Shown here in pieces: positions 1-5,229 of a stretch of DNA of 10,592 nucleotides. Position 1 is the first letter of the stretch. Each line of letters begins with the position of its first letter. The stretch spans positions 1-10,592 of the forward strand of contig CAYNJW010000021.1 of the NCBI GenBank assembly GCA_964397665.1, read 5' to 3'. Made by a program: the position numbers and the translations under genes. The notes beneath the pieces were generated by a model. It worked only from the letters and a program-made list of their open reading frames with translations. It was not told the origin of the DNA and did no database searches. The DNA is from CAYNJW01 sp964397665 (lineage in GTDB: Archaea; Nanobdellota; Nanobdellia; Pacearchaeales; GW2011-AR1).

Positions 1-312
1 CATACCTATTGAAGATCCACAAACTGGTGCTCCAATTGTGCAAGCTTGTATTGCTCCAAAACCAAAAATAATTCCAAGAATTCCAATAAATGATGCTCCT
101 TGCATTTTAGCAGAATAAACCTTTTCCTTTAAGCCACGAATAAAACAAGTAATAACCAATGAGCTAAGAATAATAAATGAGATTGCTAAAAGAGAATAAA
201 TTCCATAGAATAATTTTTTAGGAACAAATAAAGACACAATAATTAAAGAAATTAAAAAGATAATCTTACAATAACAACTTTCAAATACTTTAAACAAACT
301 TAAGGATTTCAT
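1..312 (-). CDS. Partial membrane protein of unknown family (N-terminal 104 residues)
   Basis: An open frame starts at an ATG at 312 and continues without a stop to the left edge, so the C-terminus is missing. The visible 104 residues contain three hydrophobic segments, at roughly residues 16-30, 34-58 and 73-90, separated by short basic loops (RGLKEK at 59-64). Directly after the third segment is a Gly/Cys-rich stretch at 90-103 (ACTIGAPVCGSSIG, Cys91 and Cys98), which looks like a conserved core motif rather than random membrane sequence. The ATG overlaps the stop of the upstream YgjV-family gene as ATGA, so this is the last visible gene of the operon. I do not recognise the family. Substrate or role cannot be named; the two cysteines would suit metal or thiol chemistry, but that is speculation. 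Confidence 0.72.
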   Translation of the reverse strand, partial: MKSLSLFKVFESCYCKIIFLISLIIVSLFVPKKLFYGIYSLLAISFIILSSLVITCFIRGLKEKVYSAKMQGASFIGILGIIFGFGAIQACTIGAPVCGSSIGM

Positions 313-827
313 GAGTTATTTTTAGAAAATTTATTTTTAAATCTGAAAACTCCAATTAAGATAGAAAATAAAATAACTAACTCTGTTAACACTCCAGCTA
401 TTGAAATTACCATAAAATCATAAACTAACCAAAGTATTGTAGGTATTAACATTAAAATTCTTACTTTTTTAGCATTTAAATTCCAAAGAGCAATTGAACC
501 AAAAGTCATTGCCAAAATAGGTAAAATACCATAAAAAGATTCTAGATTTCTTAAACCAAGGGCCCAAAATAAAATTATGAAAAGGTAAATCCAAAATTGA
601 TGATTCGCCCAACTATATTTTTCTCTTTTTTCAAAAAGAAATGTTCTAGCAAATGCTAAAAAATTCATTAAGAAACCTGTAATTGCACCTAATAAAAAGA
701 AATGTAAGGAAAAAGTTAATTGAGCAAATAAAATAAAAATTAAAATCTTCTTTCTACTTTTATTTTGGAAAGACAAAATTGCAAATAAAAATCCAACTAA
801 ACCAATTCCTTGAATGATTAAATTCAT
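309..827 (-). CDS. YgjV-family integral membrane protein
   Basis: This 172-residue protein is almost entirely hydrophobic, with about five to six membrane segments. It opens with GIGLVGFLFAILSFQNKSRK, followed by a segment with LHFFLLGAITGFLMN and then a basic FEKREKYSW loop. This order (SFQxKSRKKIL, then HFxLLGAxTGxxMN, then FxKREK) matches the bacterial inner-membrane protein family Imp-YgjV (PF10688), and the length fits. No enzymatic or transport function is established for the family to my knowledge. The gene lies 6 bases after the NifX-like gene and overlaps the next gene by ATGA. A GAGG sits 14 bases before the ATG, too far to be a strong ribosome binding site, so translation probably depends on coupling. 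Its presence in a metal(loid) operon may mean a transport accessory role, which is inference only. Confidence 0.8.
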   Translation of the reverse strand: MNLIIQGIGLVGFLFAILSFQNKSRKKILIFILFAQLTFSLHFFLLGAITGFLMNFLAFARTFLFEKREKYSWANHQFWIYLFIILFWALGLRNLESFYGILPILAMTFGSIALWNLNAKKVRILMLIPTILWLVYDFMVISIAGVLTELVILFSILIGVFRFKNKFSKNNS

Positions 828-833
828 AATTTA

Positions 834-1127
834 TCAAACAACCTCTTTTACTTTCTTATTTATTTCTTCATCAAAAATTATATCTTTTTCTTTGAGTGCG
901 TTTATCATATTCACTCCAAGTTTTCCAGCAATTACTTTCTTAACTTCTTTTTCTGCTAACATGAAAGCAACTGAAAATCCTGCACCTCCTGAACCAGATG
1001 CAAAAGGATTTTTAATAACTTCGACCAAGTCCTTATCATTAAAGATAATATAATAAGGTGCTCTTCCACCTTTAAGACTTATTTCTGAATCAATATTATC
1101 TCCTTCTGATGCTATTGCAATTTTCAT
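834..1127 (-). CDS. NifX/NifB-type dinitrogenase iron-molybdenum cofactor domain protein
   Basis: This single-domain protein of 97 residues has the hallmarks of the Nitro_FeMo-Co family (PF02579; NifX, NafY, the NifB C-terminus and MTH1175-like proteins). These are an MKIAIAS start, a GGRAPYY motif at 20-26, SGGAGFS around 46-52, and a VIAGKLGVNMINAL segment at about 65-78. Family members bind or carry iron-sulfur or iron-molybdenum clusters. Stand-alone archaeal members outside nitrogen-fixation loci have no settled role, and often sit near DUF134 and DUF5320 proteins, as here. Oddly, the usual His-Phe-Gly-Arg signature is Lys-Gly-Gly-Arg (Lys19-Gly20), and the protein contains no Cys or His, so direct thiol or imidazole metal ligation is not possible. 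The start is supported by a GGAGG 7 bases upstream, inside the end of the permease gene, whose stop overlaps this ATG as ATGA. Confidence 0.88.
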   Translation of the reverse strand: MKIAIASEGDNIDSEISLKGGRAPYYIIFNDKDLVEVIKNPFASGSGGAGFSVAFMLAEKEVKKVIAGKLGVNMINALKEKDIIFDEEINKKVKEVV

Positions 1128-1621
1128 TTCTTAACCTCCATTAATTTATTTATTAAAATTCCTTGAATTATCGAAGTAAAAACCATCACAATAAATAATA
1201 TCGCAATAAATTTCCAATTAAAATAAAATATTGCTAAAGGTATTAAGGAGATCTTAATTGCACGATTATATAGGAAACATGCTATTAATCCTTCTGTCAA
1301 ACCTTTTTTCTTTAAATCTCCAAGAAATGGAAACCACATATAAATTGGTCCAGAAGATAAAATCCCTCCGAAAATAATATATATCCATTTTTTAATTCCC
1401 TTATCTTTCAAATGCTTAGCTACAAATTTAGGGGTTATAAAATAATTTGTTAGAGTCATTAGGATAAAAATAAAAATAAAAATTGGAATAATCTTTAAAA
1501 TAATTTTTACAAAAAAACCCATGCTATTTAAAAAAAGATTTAAGTTAAAACTCAAAATAACTAGGTAAACAAAAATAATTCCAATTACAAAAAACCAAGA
1601 CTTTTTAATTTCTTTAATCAT
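1124..1621 (-). CDS. ArsP_1/DUF318-type permease, C-terminal half
   Basis: This is 165 residues from the ATG at 1621. The frame stays open further upstream to 1762, but that part overlaps the preceding gene in another frame and is not protein-like. The chosen start has GGGAG 7 bases upstream and forms an ATGA overlap with the stop of the upstream gene. The protein has about five membrane segments, and in the middle carries GGILSSGPIYMWFPF followed by LKKKGLTEG. This Ser-Gly-Pro core is the second-half signature of the predicted permease family COG0701/PF03773. The family includes ArsP, an exporter of trivalent organoarsenicals in bacteria, and many uncharacterised metal(loid) or thiol-related transporters. 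With the upstream half it totals 307 residues, about the length of a single-chain ArsP_1. The transported substrate is unknown. Confidence 0.83.
   Translation of the reverse strand: MIKEIKKSWFFVIGIIFVYLVILSFNLNLFLNSMGFFVKIILKIIPIFIFIFILMTLTNYFITPKFVAKHLKDKGIKKWIYIIFGGILSSGPIYMWFPFLGDLKKKGLTEGLIACFLYNRAIKISLIPLAIFYFNWKFIAILFIVMVFTSIIQGILINKLMEVKK
1135..1139 (-). promoter_or_regulatory. Strong Shine-Dalgarno (GGAGG) for the NifX-like gene
   Basis: GGAGG on the minus strand lies 7 bases before the ATG at 1127, within the last codons of the upstream permease half. It fixes the start of the NifX-like gene and indicates independent initiation as well as coupling. It is clearly stronger than the ribosome binding sites at most other junctions in the operon. 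Confidence 0.75.
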
Positions 1622-2046
1622 CCCATTACTCCCAATAACAAAACAGTTATTATTGCTACAAAAATCGATAAAATTATTGAGGTTAAATTTCTTAAAATTG
1701 CAAATCTCTTTCCTAAAATTGCTGATTCCGCAGGTAATTGAATTATTCCAACTGTAACCCACGAAACTAAAAATGCTGTAACGGCAACTAGACGAACTCC
1801 TTGCTTTAACATTTCTCCACCAAAAATATAACTAGTGATAGGATTTCCTGCAGAAATACTTCCGATGAAACTTCCAATAATTGAATTTAAAAAATTATTC
1901 TTCCCGAAAATTGTAGTGTAGAAAGTTTTAGGAATAATCACTGAGATTAAACTAATAACCAATGTTGTTCCTAGTATCATTGGAAATGCCATCCAAAGTC
2001 CTTTCAAAGCTTTATTTGCTGAAGATTTTAAAGAATGATTTTTCAT
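1618..2046 (-). CDS. ArsP_1/DUF318-type permease, N-terminal half
   Basis: This 142-residue membrane protein begins with a short amphipathic lead (KSSANKALKGLWMAFPMILG), then three to four membrane segments. The core motif, in the middle of the protein, is GSFIGSISAGNPITSYIFGG followed by an SWVTVGIIQLPAE stretch. This is the first-half signature of the predicted permease family PF03773. The gene is complete: it ends with its own TGA overlapping the ATG of the second half (ATGA). Split permeases of this family are known in archaea and bacteria, so the break is probably a natural two-subunit design rather than a recent frameshift; both halves have sensible ends. Its ATG also overlaps the stop of the CoA-binding gene by ATGA, and no Shine-Dalgarno is visible, so translation is likely coupled. 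Confidence 0.83.
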   Translation of the reverse strand: MKNHSLKSSANKALKGLWMAFPMILGTTLVISLISVIIPKTFYTTIFGKNNFLNSIIGSFIGSISAGNPITSYIFGGEMLKQGVRLVAVTAFLVSWVTVGIIQLPAESAILGKRFAILRNLTSIILSIFVAIITVLLLGVMG

Positions 2047-2609
2047 CTTAAACTTTTAATCATAACACATTGATTAGCAATTAATTTTAGATTGTTATCT
2101 TTGCAGAATTTAATTGACTTTTCAGATTCCGAACCGGGTTGCAGCCAAATTTTAGAAATTTTTAATTTTTTTGCAATTTTTAAAACATTTTCTGTTACTT
2201 CTGGTTTGACAACAAAAATTAAAACATCTGCTTTAACTGGTAAGAGTTCTAAAGATGTATAAATCCTTTCTTTTTCTGAATCTTTAAGTTTTGGATTGAT
2301 ACCATAAACATTATAGCCTTTATCTTTCAAATCTTTAAAAACTTTAAACCCATATTTATCTTTATTTTTTGAAACACCGACAACTACAAAAATATTGTTT
2401 TTATTTATGAAAGAATCTAAATTTATTTCATCTTCTAAAACTTCAATACTTAATCTAACTTTTTTTCGCATTCCAATTTCTGGAACAATTGAAGAAAGCA
2501 TATCTCCAAATTTATCCTCTTTATCTCTAAATCCTAAATGTGCAAATTTCTTATTGCCTAAAACTTCAATCTCGTGATAAATCTCACCTTCAATTGTTTT
2601 TACCATCAT
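2043..2609 (-). CDS. CoA-binding (YccU-like) Rossmann protein with an unassigned N-terminal domain
   Basis: Residues 72-188 match the CoA_binding_2 family (PF13380, YccU-like). They show an IFVVVGVSKNKDKYGFKV nucleotide-binding start, YNVYGINPK around 99-107, ADVLIFVVKPE at 127-137, IWLQPGSES at 154-162 and a terminal NQCVMI (Cys181). YccU proteins are usually only this domain, about 140 residues. Here about 65 extra residues precede it (GEIYHEIE, KKFAHLGFRDKEDKFGDML, GMRKKVRLSIEVLEDE); this soluble, charged alpha/beta-like region is one I cannot assign. The start is ATGATG at 2609, with a second possible Met at 2606; the first overlaps the exporter stop as ATGA. The family's biochemical role is poorly defined. 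In this operon it could sense CoA or a thiol metabolite, but that is inference. Confidence 0.8.
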   Translation of the reverse strand: MMVKTIEGEIYHEIEVLGNKKFAHLGFRDKEDKFGDMLSSIVPEIGMRKKVRLSIEVLEDEINLDSFINKNNIFVVVGVSKNKDKYGFKVFKDLKDKGYNVYGINPKLKDSEKERIYTSLELLPVKADVLIFVVKPEVTENVLKIAKKLKISKIWLQPGSESEKSIKFCKDNNLKLIANQCVMIKSLR

Positions 2610-3466
2610 AATCCCAATAAAAGCAAAACAATGCCAAAGCTAATTCCAATAATGAAATTAAATAATTTAATTTTTAATGCATCTGTCATTGAAAATCCTA
2701 GAATAGGTAATAGTCCATGACCATCTTGGATAATTGAGTTTGCTAATAAAATTGAAAAAGGTATTAAACCTTGTGAAAACATAATAACCAAGAAAACATT
2801 AGGTCCAGATATTGGAAATAAAGCTATTAATGAAGCCAAAATAAGAATTACAAATGGATTTAATCCTCCAATAACTAAATTTATTTTATCATTAAATAAA
2901 CTTATTAAAAAAATTGCAATAAAAATCCAAATAAAAATTTTAAAAATATGCTTTTTAATTATATGATTATAAATATGCTCAACTAAAAAATGTCTCATTT
3001 TAAATTCTTTATGTTTGTGGTTTGTAATCTCACATTTTTTACAAAACTCCATCTTAGTTCTTTTTTTAAACTTATCAGCTAAATATCCTCCAAAAATTCC
3101 AATAAAAAACAATGCCCCTATGAGTAATAAAAGAATTGACCATCCTATAGTATTTTTTATCGCTAATGAAAAAAGTAAAAATGCCTCATCACCACTTGTT
3201 GAAATCATGACTGCAACAATACCTCCAAAACTAAGCAAACCAGCCATATACAAACTATCCATAGCAAATGTACCAACACAACCAGGAATAATTCCAAAAA
3301 AAGAAGAAAGTGTATATTCTAGAAATTTATTTTTCTTAATAAATGAAAGAATTTTTTCTTTATACTTTAAAACAAACAACTCAATCAAAATCATTAAGAA
3401 AAATATAATTAAGACTATTCCAGTAGTTTCTTTCAAACTTTCAATTAGTGTATTTTGTATACTCAT
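2606..3466 (-). CDS. ArsP_2-type putative heavy-metal exporter
   Basis: This 286-residue polytopic protein is built as two related halves. The first carries GIIPGCVGTFAMDSLYMAG at 58-76 and STSGDEA at 89-95. The second carries ALFPISGPNVFLVIMFSQG at 215-233 and QDGHGLLP at 247-254. The paired P-G/P-x-S-G and D-G/D-E motifs are those of the PF11449 family (ArsP_2, putative 10-TM heavy-metal exporter). The linker between halves (residues 139-173) is rich in possible metal ligands: Cys142, Cys145, His150, His152, His159, His164, His168 and His173. The gene starts immediately after the ferredoxin stop with only a weak purine-rich ribosome site, and ends in an ATGA overlap with the CoA-binding gene. 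Export of a metal or metalloid is the likely role; no specific ion can be assigned. Confidence 0.85.
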   Translation of the reverse strand: MSIQNTLIESLKETTGIVLIIFFLMILIELFVLKYKEKILSFIKKNKFLEYTLSSFFGIIPGCVGTFAMDSLYMAGLLSFGGIVAVMISTSGDEAFLLFSLAIKNTIGWSILLLLIGALFFIGIFGGYLADKFKKRTKMEFCKKCEITNHKHKEFKMRHFLVEHIYNHIIKKHIFKIFIWIFIAIFLISLFNDKINLVIGGLNPFVILILASLIALFPISGPNVFLVIMFSQGLIPFSILLANSIIQDGHGLLPILGFSMTDALKIKLFNFIIGISFGIVLLLLGL

Positions 3467-3655
3467 TTAAACTTCTCTTATTTTTATTATTCTTCTTGGA
3501 CAGATATCTTCTGCTTCTTTATTACAACCTATTTCTTCAATATCTGTTTTTATTGGTTTTGCTTTTCCATCACTTTCAATAACCCAATTATCACAACAAG
3601 TACAAGCACCACAACCAACACATTCCTCGCTATCAAAATCTATTTTATATGCCAT
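3467..3655 (-). CDS. Small ferredoxin with a single [4Fe-4S] cluster
   Basis: This 62-residue protein has a Cys12-x2-Cys15-x2-Cys18 triplet and a distal Cys52-Pro, the ligand pattern of one-cluster archaeal ferredoxins. DGKAKP at 29-34 aligns with the DEGKAQP stretch of Pyrococcus furiosus ferredoxin. In that protein two further cysteines form a disulfide; here Cys21 (or Cys20) and Cys44 occupy matching places, with Cys44 eight residues before the last ligand as in P. furiosus. Position 15 is Cys rather than the Asp of P. furiosus, so a full 4Fe cluster is expected. The ATG overlaps the TehA-like stop (TAATG), and the stop abuts the exporter start. Its placement among transporters and a NifX-like protein suggests it supplies electrons or carries a redox signal for the operon, but a partner is not visible. 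Confidence 0.9.
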   Translation of the reverse strand: MAYKIDFDSEECVGCGACTCCDNWVIESDGKAKPIKTDIEEIGCNKEAEDICPRRIIKIREV

Positions 3656-4614
3656 TATTCTTCTTCAACACAAAGTTCCTCCTTTTTAATTGCTATTATA
3701 GTTTTATAAATTAACAGTGAAATAATTAAAATTAAAGTAACTAATAATGTTCCTGCTAAGTATTTAAAGAAAACCAATTCTGTTTTATGGAACATTAAAA
3801 TTGTCGCAACCGTTAAAGCAACAACTGGAAATGAATAAGCCCACCAAGATAAATAAAATTTTATCTTTGAAAAAACCTTTATTTGTGCAAAAATTAAAAT
3901 TGCTAAAAATAAGGAAATGTAATATAAAATTCTAGCGAAGGGATCAATTCCACCTATAAGTTTCACATATGAAATAAACGCTATTGCTGGTGGAGCAAAT
4001 AAAATAAATAAAGTTGGAATTAATTTGTCAGCTATTGGGTGGTGGAAAATAATTCTATTAAACATAATTATGAAAAGTGTTAACCACATTATTAATCCTA
4101 TTGAAAAAAAGAACCAAGACAACTCTATAAATCCATGTTTAATTCCTGCAATAGGTGCAATAACATTTCCAACAACGGGAATAAACCACGCTGGATTTAA
4201 ATGATGAATTTCAAATTTAGAATGACTAATCCATATTGATAAAATAAATACTGAAAAAAATAATTGTAAAATTGCTCCGAGAATCCAAAGATATCTTGAA
4301 AAAGTCATATTTATACTTAAATAAATAATGCTTAAAATTAATAAAACTTTTGCAATAATTGGGTAGAAATTTATTTTTATTGGATGATTTAATTCTTTCT
4401 TAAATTCTTTTGGATATTTTATGATTTTTATTAAATAAATACTTAAAATTAATAAAAATATAAATTCTGCAAAATACAAGATTAGTTTAGAAAGAAGAGT
4501 TATATTAAAAAGTTCTTCTGATTTTTTTAAAGCCAGGGTAAATCCAATTAGACCTAAAGCAATAGCTAAAAAGCTAATTGAAAAATTCTTTAATTTAAAA
4601 TTTTTATTTACCAT
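3655..4614 (-). CDS. TehA/SLAC1 (TDT) family anion channel or exporter
   Basis: This 319-residue protein has about ten membrane segments, the size and shape of the TDT family (PF03595; TehA, Mae1, SLAC1, Ssu1). The diagnostic motif NPAWFIPVVGN is at 140-150 with APIAG just after it, and a second typical stretch is LNHPIKINFYP at 75-85. Family members pass tellurite-related substrates, C4-dicarboxylates, chloride/nitrate, or, in the fungal Ssu1 branch, sulfite. The motifs alone do not choose among these. Given two other putative metal(loid) permeases in the same unit, a toxic oxyanion or sulfur anion is plausible. The ATG lies 11 bases inside the end of the DUF134 gene, and the C-terminal acidic tail (CVEEE) ends by TAATG overlap with the ferredoxin. 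Confidence 0.87.
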   Translation of the reverse strand: MVNKNFKLKNFSISFLAIALGLIGFTLALKKSEELFNITLLSKLILYFAEFIFLLILSIYLIKIIKYPKEFKKELNHPIKINFYPIIAKVLLILSIIYLSINMTFSRYLWILGAILQLFFSVFILSIWISHSKFEIHHLNPAWFIPVVGNVIAPIAGIKHGFIELSWFFFSIGLIMWLTLFIIMFNRIIFHHPIADKLIPTLFILFAPPAIAFISYVKLIGGIDPFARILYYISLFLAILIFAQIKVFSKIKFYLSWWAYSFPVVALTVATILMFHKTELVFFKYLAGTLLVTLILIISLLIYKTIIAIKKEELCVEEE

Positions 4615-4885
4615 CTTCTATCTTTATAGCCTTTCCATTTATTATAGCATCTGCAATTTTTCTTCTTCCAGATTTTAAAATTCTTGATAAAGTTGGCTGC
4701 GAGATTTCCATTTGTTTCGCAGCCTTCTCTTGCGGGATTTCTTCAAAATCAATTAATCTTAATGCTTCAAACTCTGAGAGTGTTAACAAAGTCTCCTCTA
4801 AACATCTCATTTTTATTCCCGCTGGTTTGAAATAAGAAGAGTTTGGTATTCCCCTAACTCTTCTCTGTTTACAAGGTCTTGGCAT
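4604..4885 (-). CDS. DUF134 (UPF0251) helix-turn-helix protein, probable operon regulator
   Basis: This 93-residue protein begins MPRPCKQRRVRGIP and continues with SYFKPAGIKMRCLEE, the signature start of DUF134 (PF02001). Residues 35-80 form a sigma-region-4-like helix-turn-helix (TLSEFEALRLIDFEEIPQ, then EKAAKQMEISQPTLSRILKS, then GRRKIADAI). Cys5 and Cys28 are the only cysteines and could be part of a metal or redox sensor. The family is thought to be DNA-binding but has little experimental work. It is the second gene of the unit, 2 bases after a DUF5320-like gene, a pairing that recurs in archaea and bacteria together with NifX-like proteins. It is therefore the most economical candidate to bind the paired inverted repeats at 5087-5146. 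That link is inference. Confidence 0.9.
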   Translation of the reverse strand: MPRPCKQRRVRGIPNSSYFKPAGIKMRCLEETLLTLSEFEALRLIDFEEIPQEKAAKQMEISQPTLSRILKSGRRKIADAIINGKAIKIEDGK

Positions 4886-4887
4886 AG

Positions 4888-5040
4888 CTAATCTCTAAAC
4901 CTTCCACCTTGTCTTCTTCCTTGACCTCTAAGTCCTCGACCATTTCCTCGAGCAATAGGTTTTGCATCTTTACAATTTCCTTCTTGTCTTCCAGTTTTTG
5001 ATCCAGACCCGTTTGGTCCTGTTCCGTCTCTATTTGGCAT
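4888..5040 (-). CDS. Small DUF5320-like Gly/Arg-rich protein (50 aa)
   Basis: An ATG at 5040 opens a 50-codon frame ending in TAG at 4888. The start MPNRDGTGPNGSGSKTGR matches the MPxxDGTGPxGxGPxTGR opening of DUF5320-type proteins (PF17253), small proteins of unknown function often encoded beside DUF134 and NifX-like genes. A single Cys (Cys23, in EGNCKD) follows the motif. Typical members continue into a coiled coil; this one instead ends in a basic tail of Arg, Gly and Gln (residues 31-49, RGNGRGLRGQ and GRRQGGRF), resembling RGG-type nucleic-acid-binding segments. An AAGGAG lies 9 bases before the ATG, the best ribosome site in the upper part of the operon, supporting real translation. 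It is the first gene after the operator-promoter region. Confidence 0.78.
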   Translation of the reverse strand: MPNRDGTGPNGSGSKTGRQEGNCKDAKPIARGNGRGLRGQGRRQGGRFRD

Positions 5041-5049
5041 TTTTATTTT

Positions 5050-5055
5050 CTCCTT
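5050..5055 (-). promoter_or_regulatory. Shine-Dalgarno AAGGAG of the operon's first gene
   Basis: AAGGAG on the minus strand is separated by 9 bases from the ATG at 5040. It decides the start of the 50-aa gene and shows the operon mRNA has a leader, predicted at about 49 bases from the TATA box position, unlike the leaderless genes elsewhere in the window. Confidence 0.7.
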
Positions 5056-5086
5056 ATTTAGTTATTTATCAAAAGTTTCCTTTTGA

Positions 5087-5108
5087 CTTATGAATATACA
5101 TTCATAAG
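5087..5108. promoter_or_regulatory. Operator-like inverted repeat 1, over the predicted transcription start
   Basis: CTTATGAAT (5087-5095) and ATTCATAAG (5100-5108) are perfect 9-base inverted arms around a 4-base spacer. The transcription start predicted from the TATA box at 5111-5118 is near 5089, inside this site. A bound dimer here would block initiation. The same half-site geometry recurs at 5127-5146. Confidence 0.72.
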
Positions 5109-5110
5109 AC

Positions 5111-5118
5111 TATTTAAA
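5111..5118 (-). promoter_or_regulatory. TATA box (TTTAAATA) of the metal(loid) operon
   Basis: TTTAAATA on the minus strand, preceded by an A-rich BRE-like CCAAAACA, is a textbook archaeal promoter core. It lies exactly between the two inverted repeats. Transcription should start about 25 bases downstream near 5089. Confidence 0.75.
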
Positions 5119-5126
5119 TGTTTTGG

Positions 5127-5146
5127 TTTTGAATAGGTATTCATAA
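5127..5146. promoter_or_regulatory. Operator-like inverted repeat 2, upstream of the TATA box
   Basis: TTTTGAAT (5127-5134), a 4-base spacer and ATTCATAA (5139-5146) repeat the layout of the first site with one mismatch in the left arm. The distance between equivalent positions of the two sites is 39 bases. This copy lies just upstream of the BRE region, so the two sites bracket the promoter core. Confidence 0.68.
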
Positions 5147-5172
5147 ACAAGTTATCAAAAATAGGGATTTTC

Positions 5173-5201
5173 AAAAAAAATAAAAAAAGGCCAAATAGGC
5201 C
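5173..5201 (-). terminator. Hairpin plus T-tract terminator after ftsZ
   Basis: On the minus strand, GGCC-TATTT-GGCC (5201-5189) is followed at once by seven T, an A and eight T (5188-5173). It is 28 bases past the ftsZ stop. The stem is short, but long T-tracts alone terminate archaeal RNA polymerase, so this should end ftsZ transcription and insulate the operon promoter downstream. Confidence 0.7.
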
Positions 5202-5229
5202 AAAAATAAAAGTTTTTGTTCTTGGAGAT

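Noticed and set aside
823..830. ATTCATAA as a third operator half-site
   Set aside because: It coincides with the start codon region of the YgjV-family gene, has no matching inverted arm at N4 spacing, and lies inside the operon. Chance is likely in such A/T-rich DNA.
1622..1762. N-terminal extension of the second permease half (start at 1762)
   Set aside because: The extra 47 residues overlap the first half in another frame, are rich in Asn and Cys and not membrane-like. The ATG at 1621 has a GGGAG 7 bases upstream and an ATGA junction.
3015..3709. Plus-strand open frames opposite the exporter and ferredoxin (3015-3470 and 3455-3709)
   Set aside because: They are antisense to genes with clear family motifs, have Ser/Thr/Ile-rich non-protein-like composition and no promoter or ribosome site.
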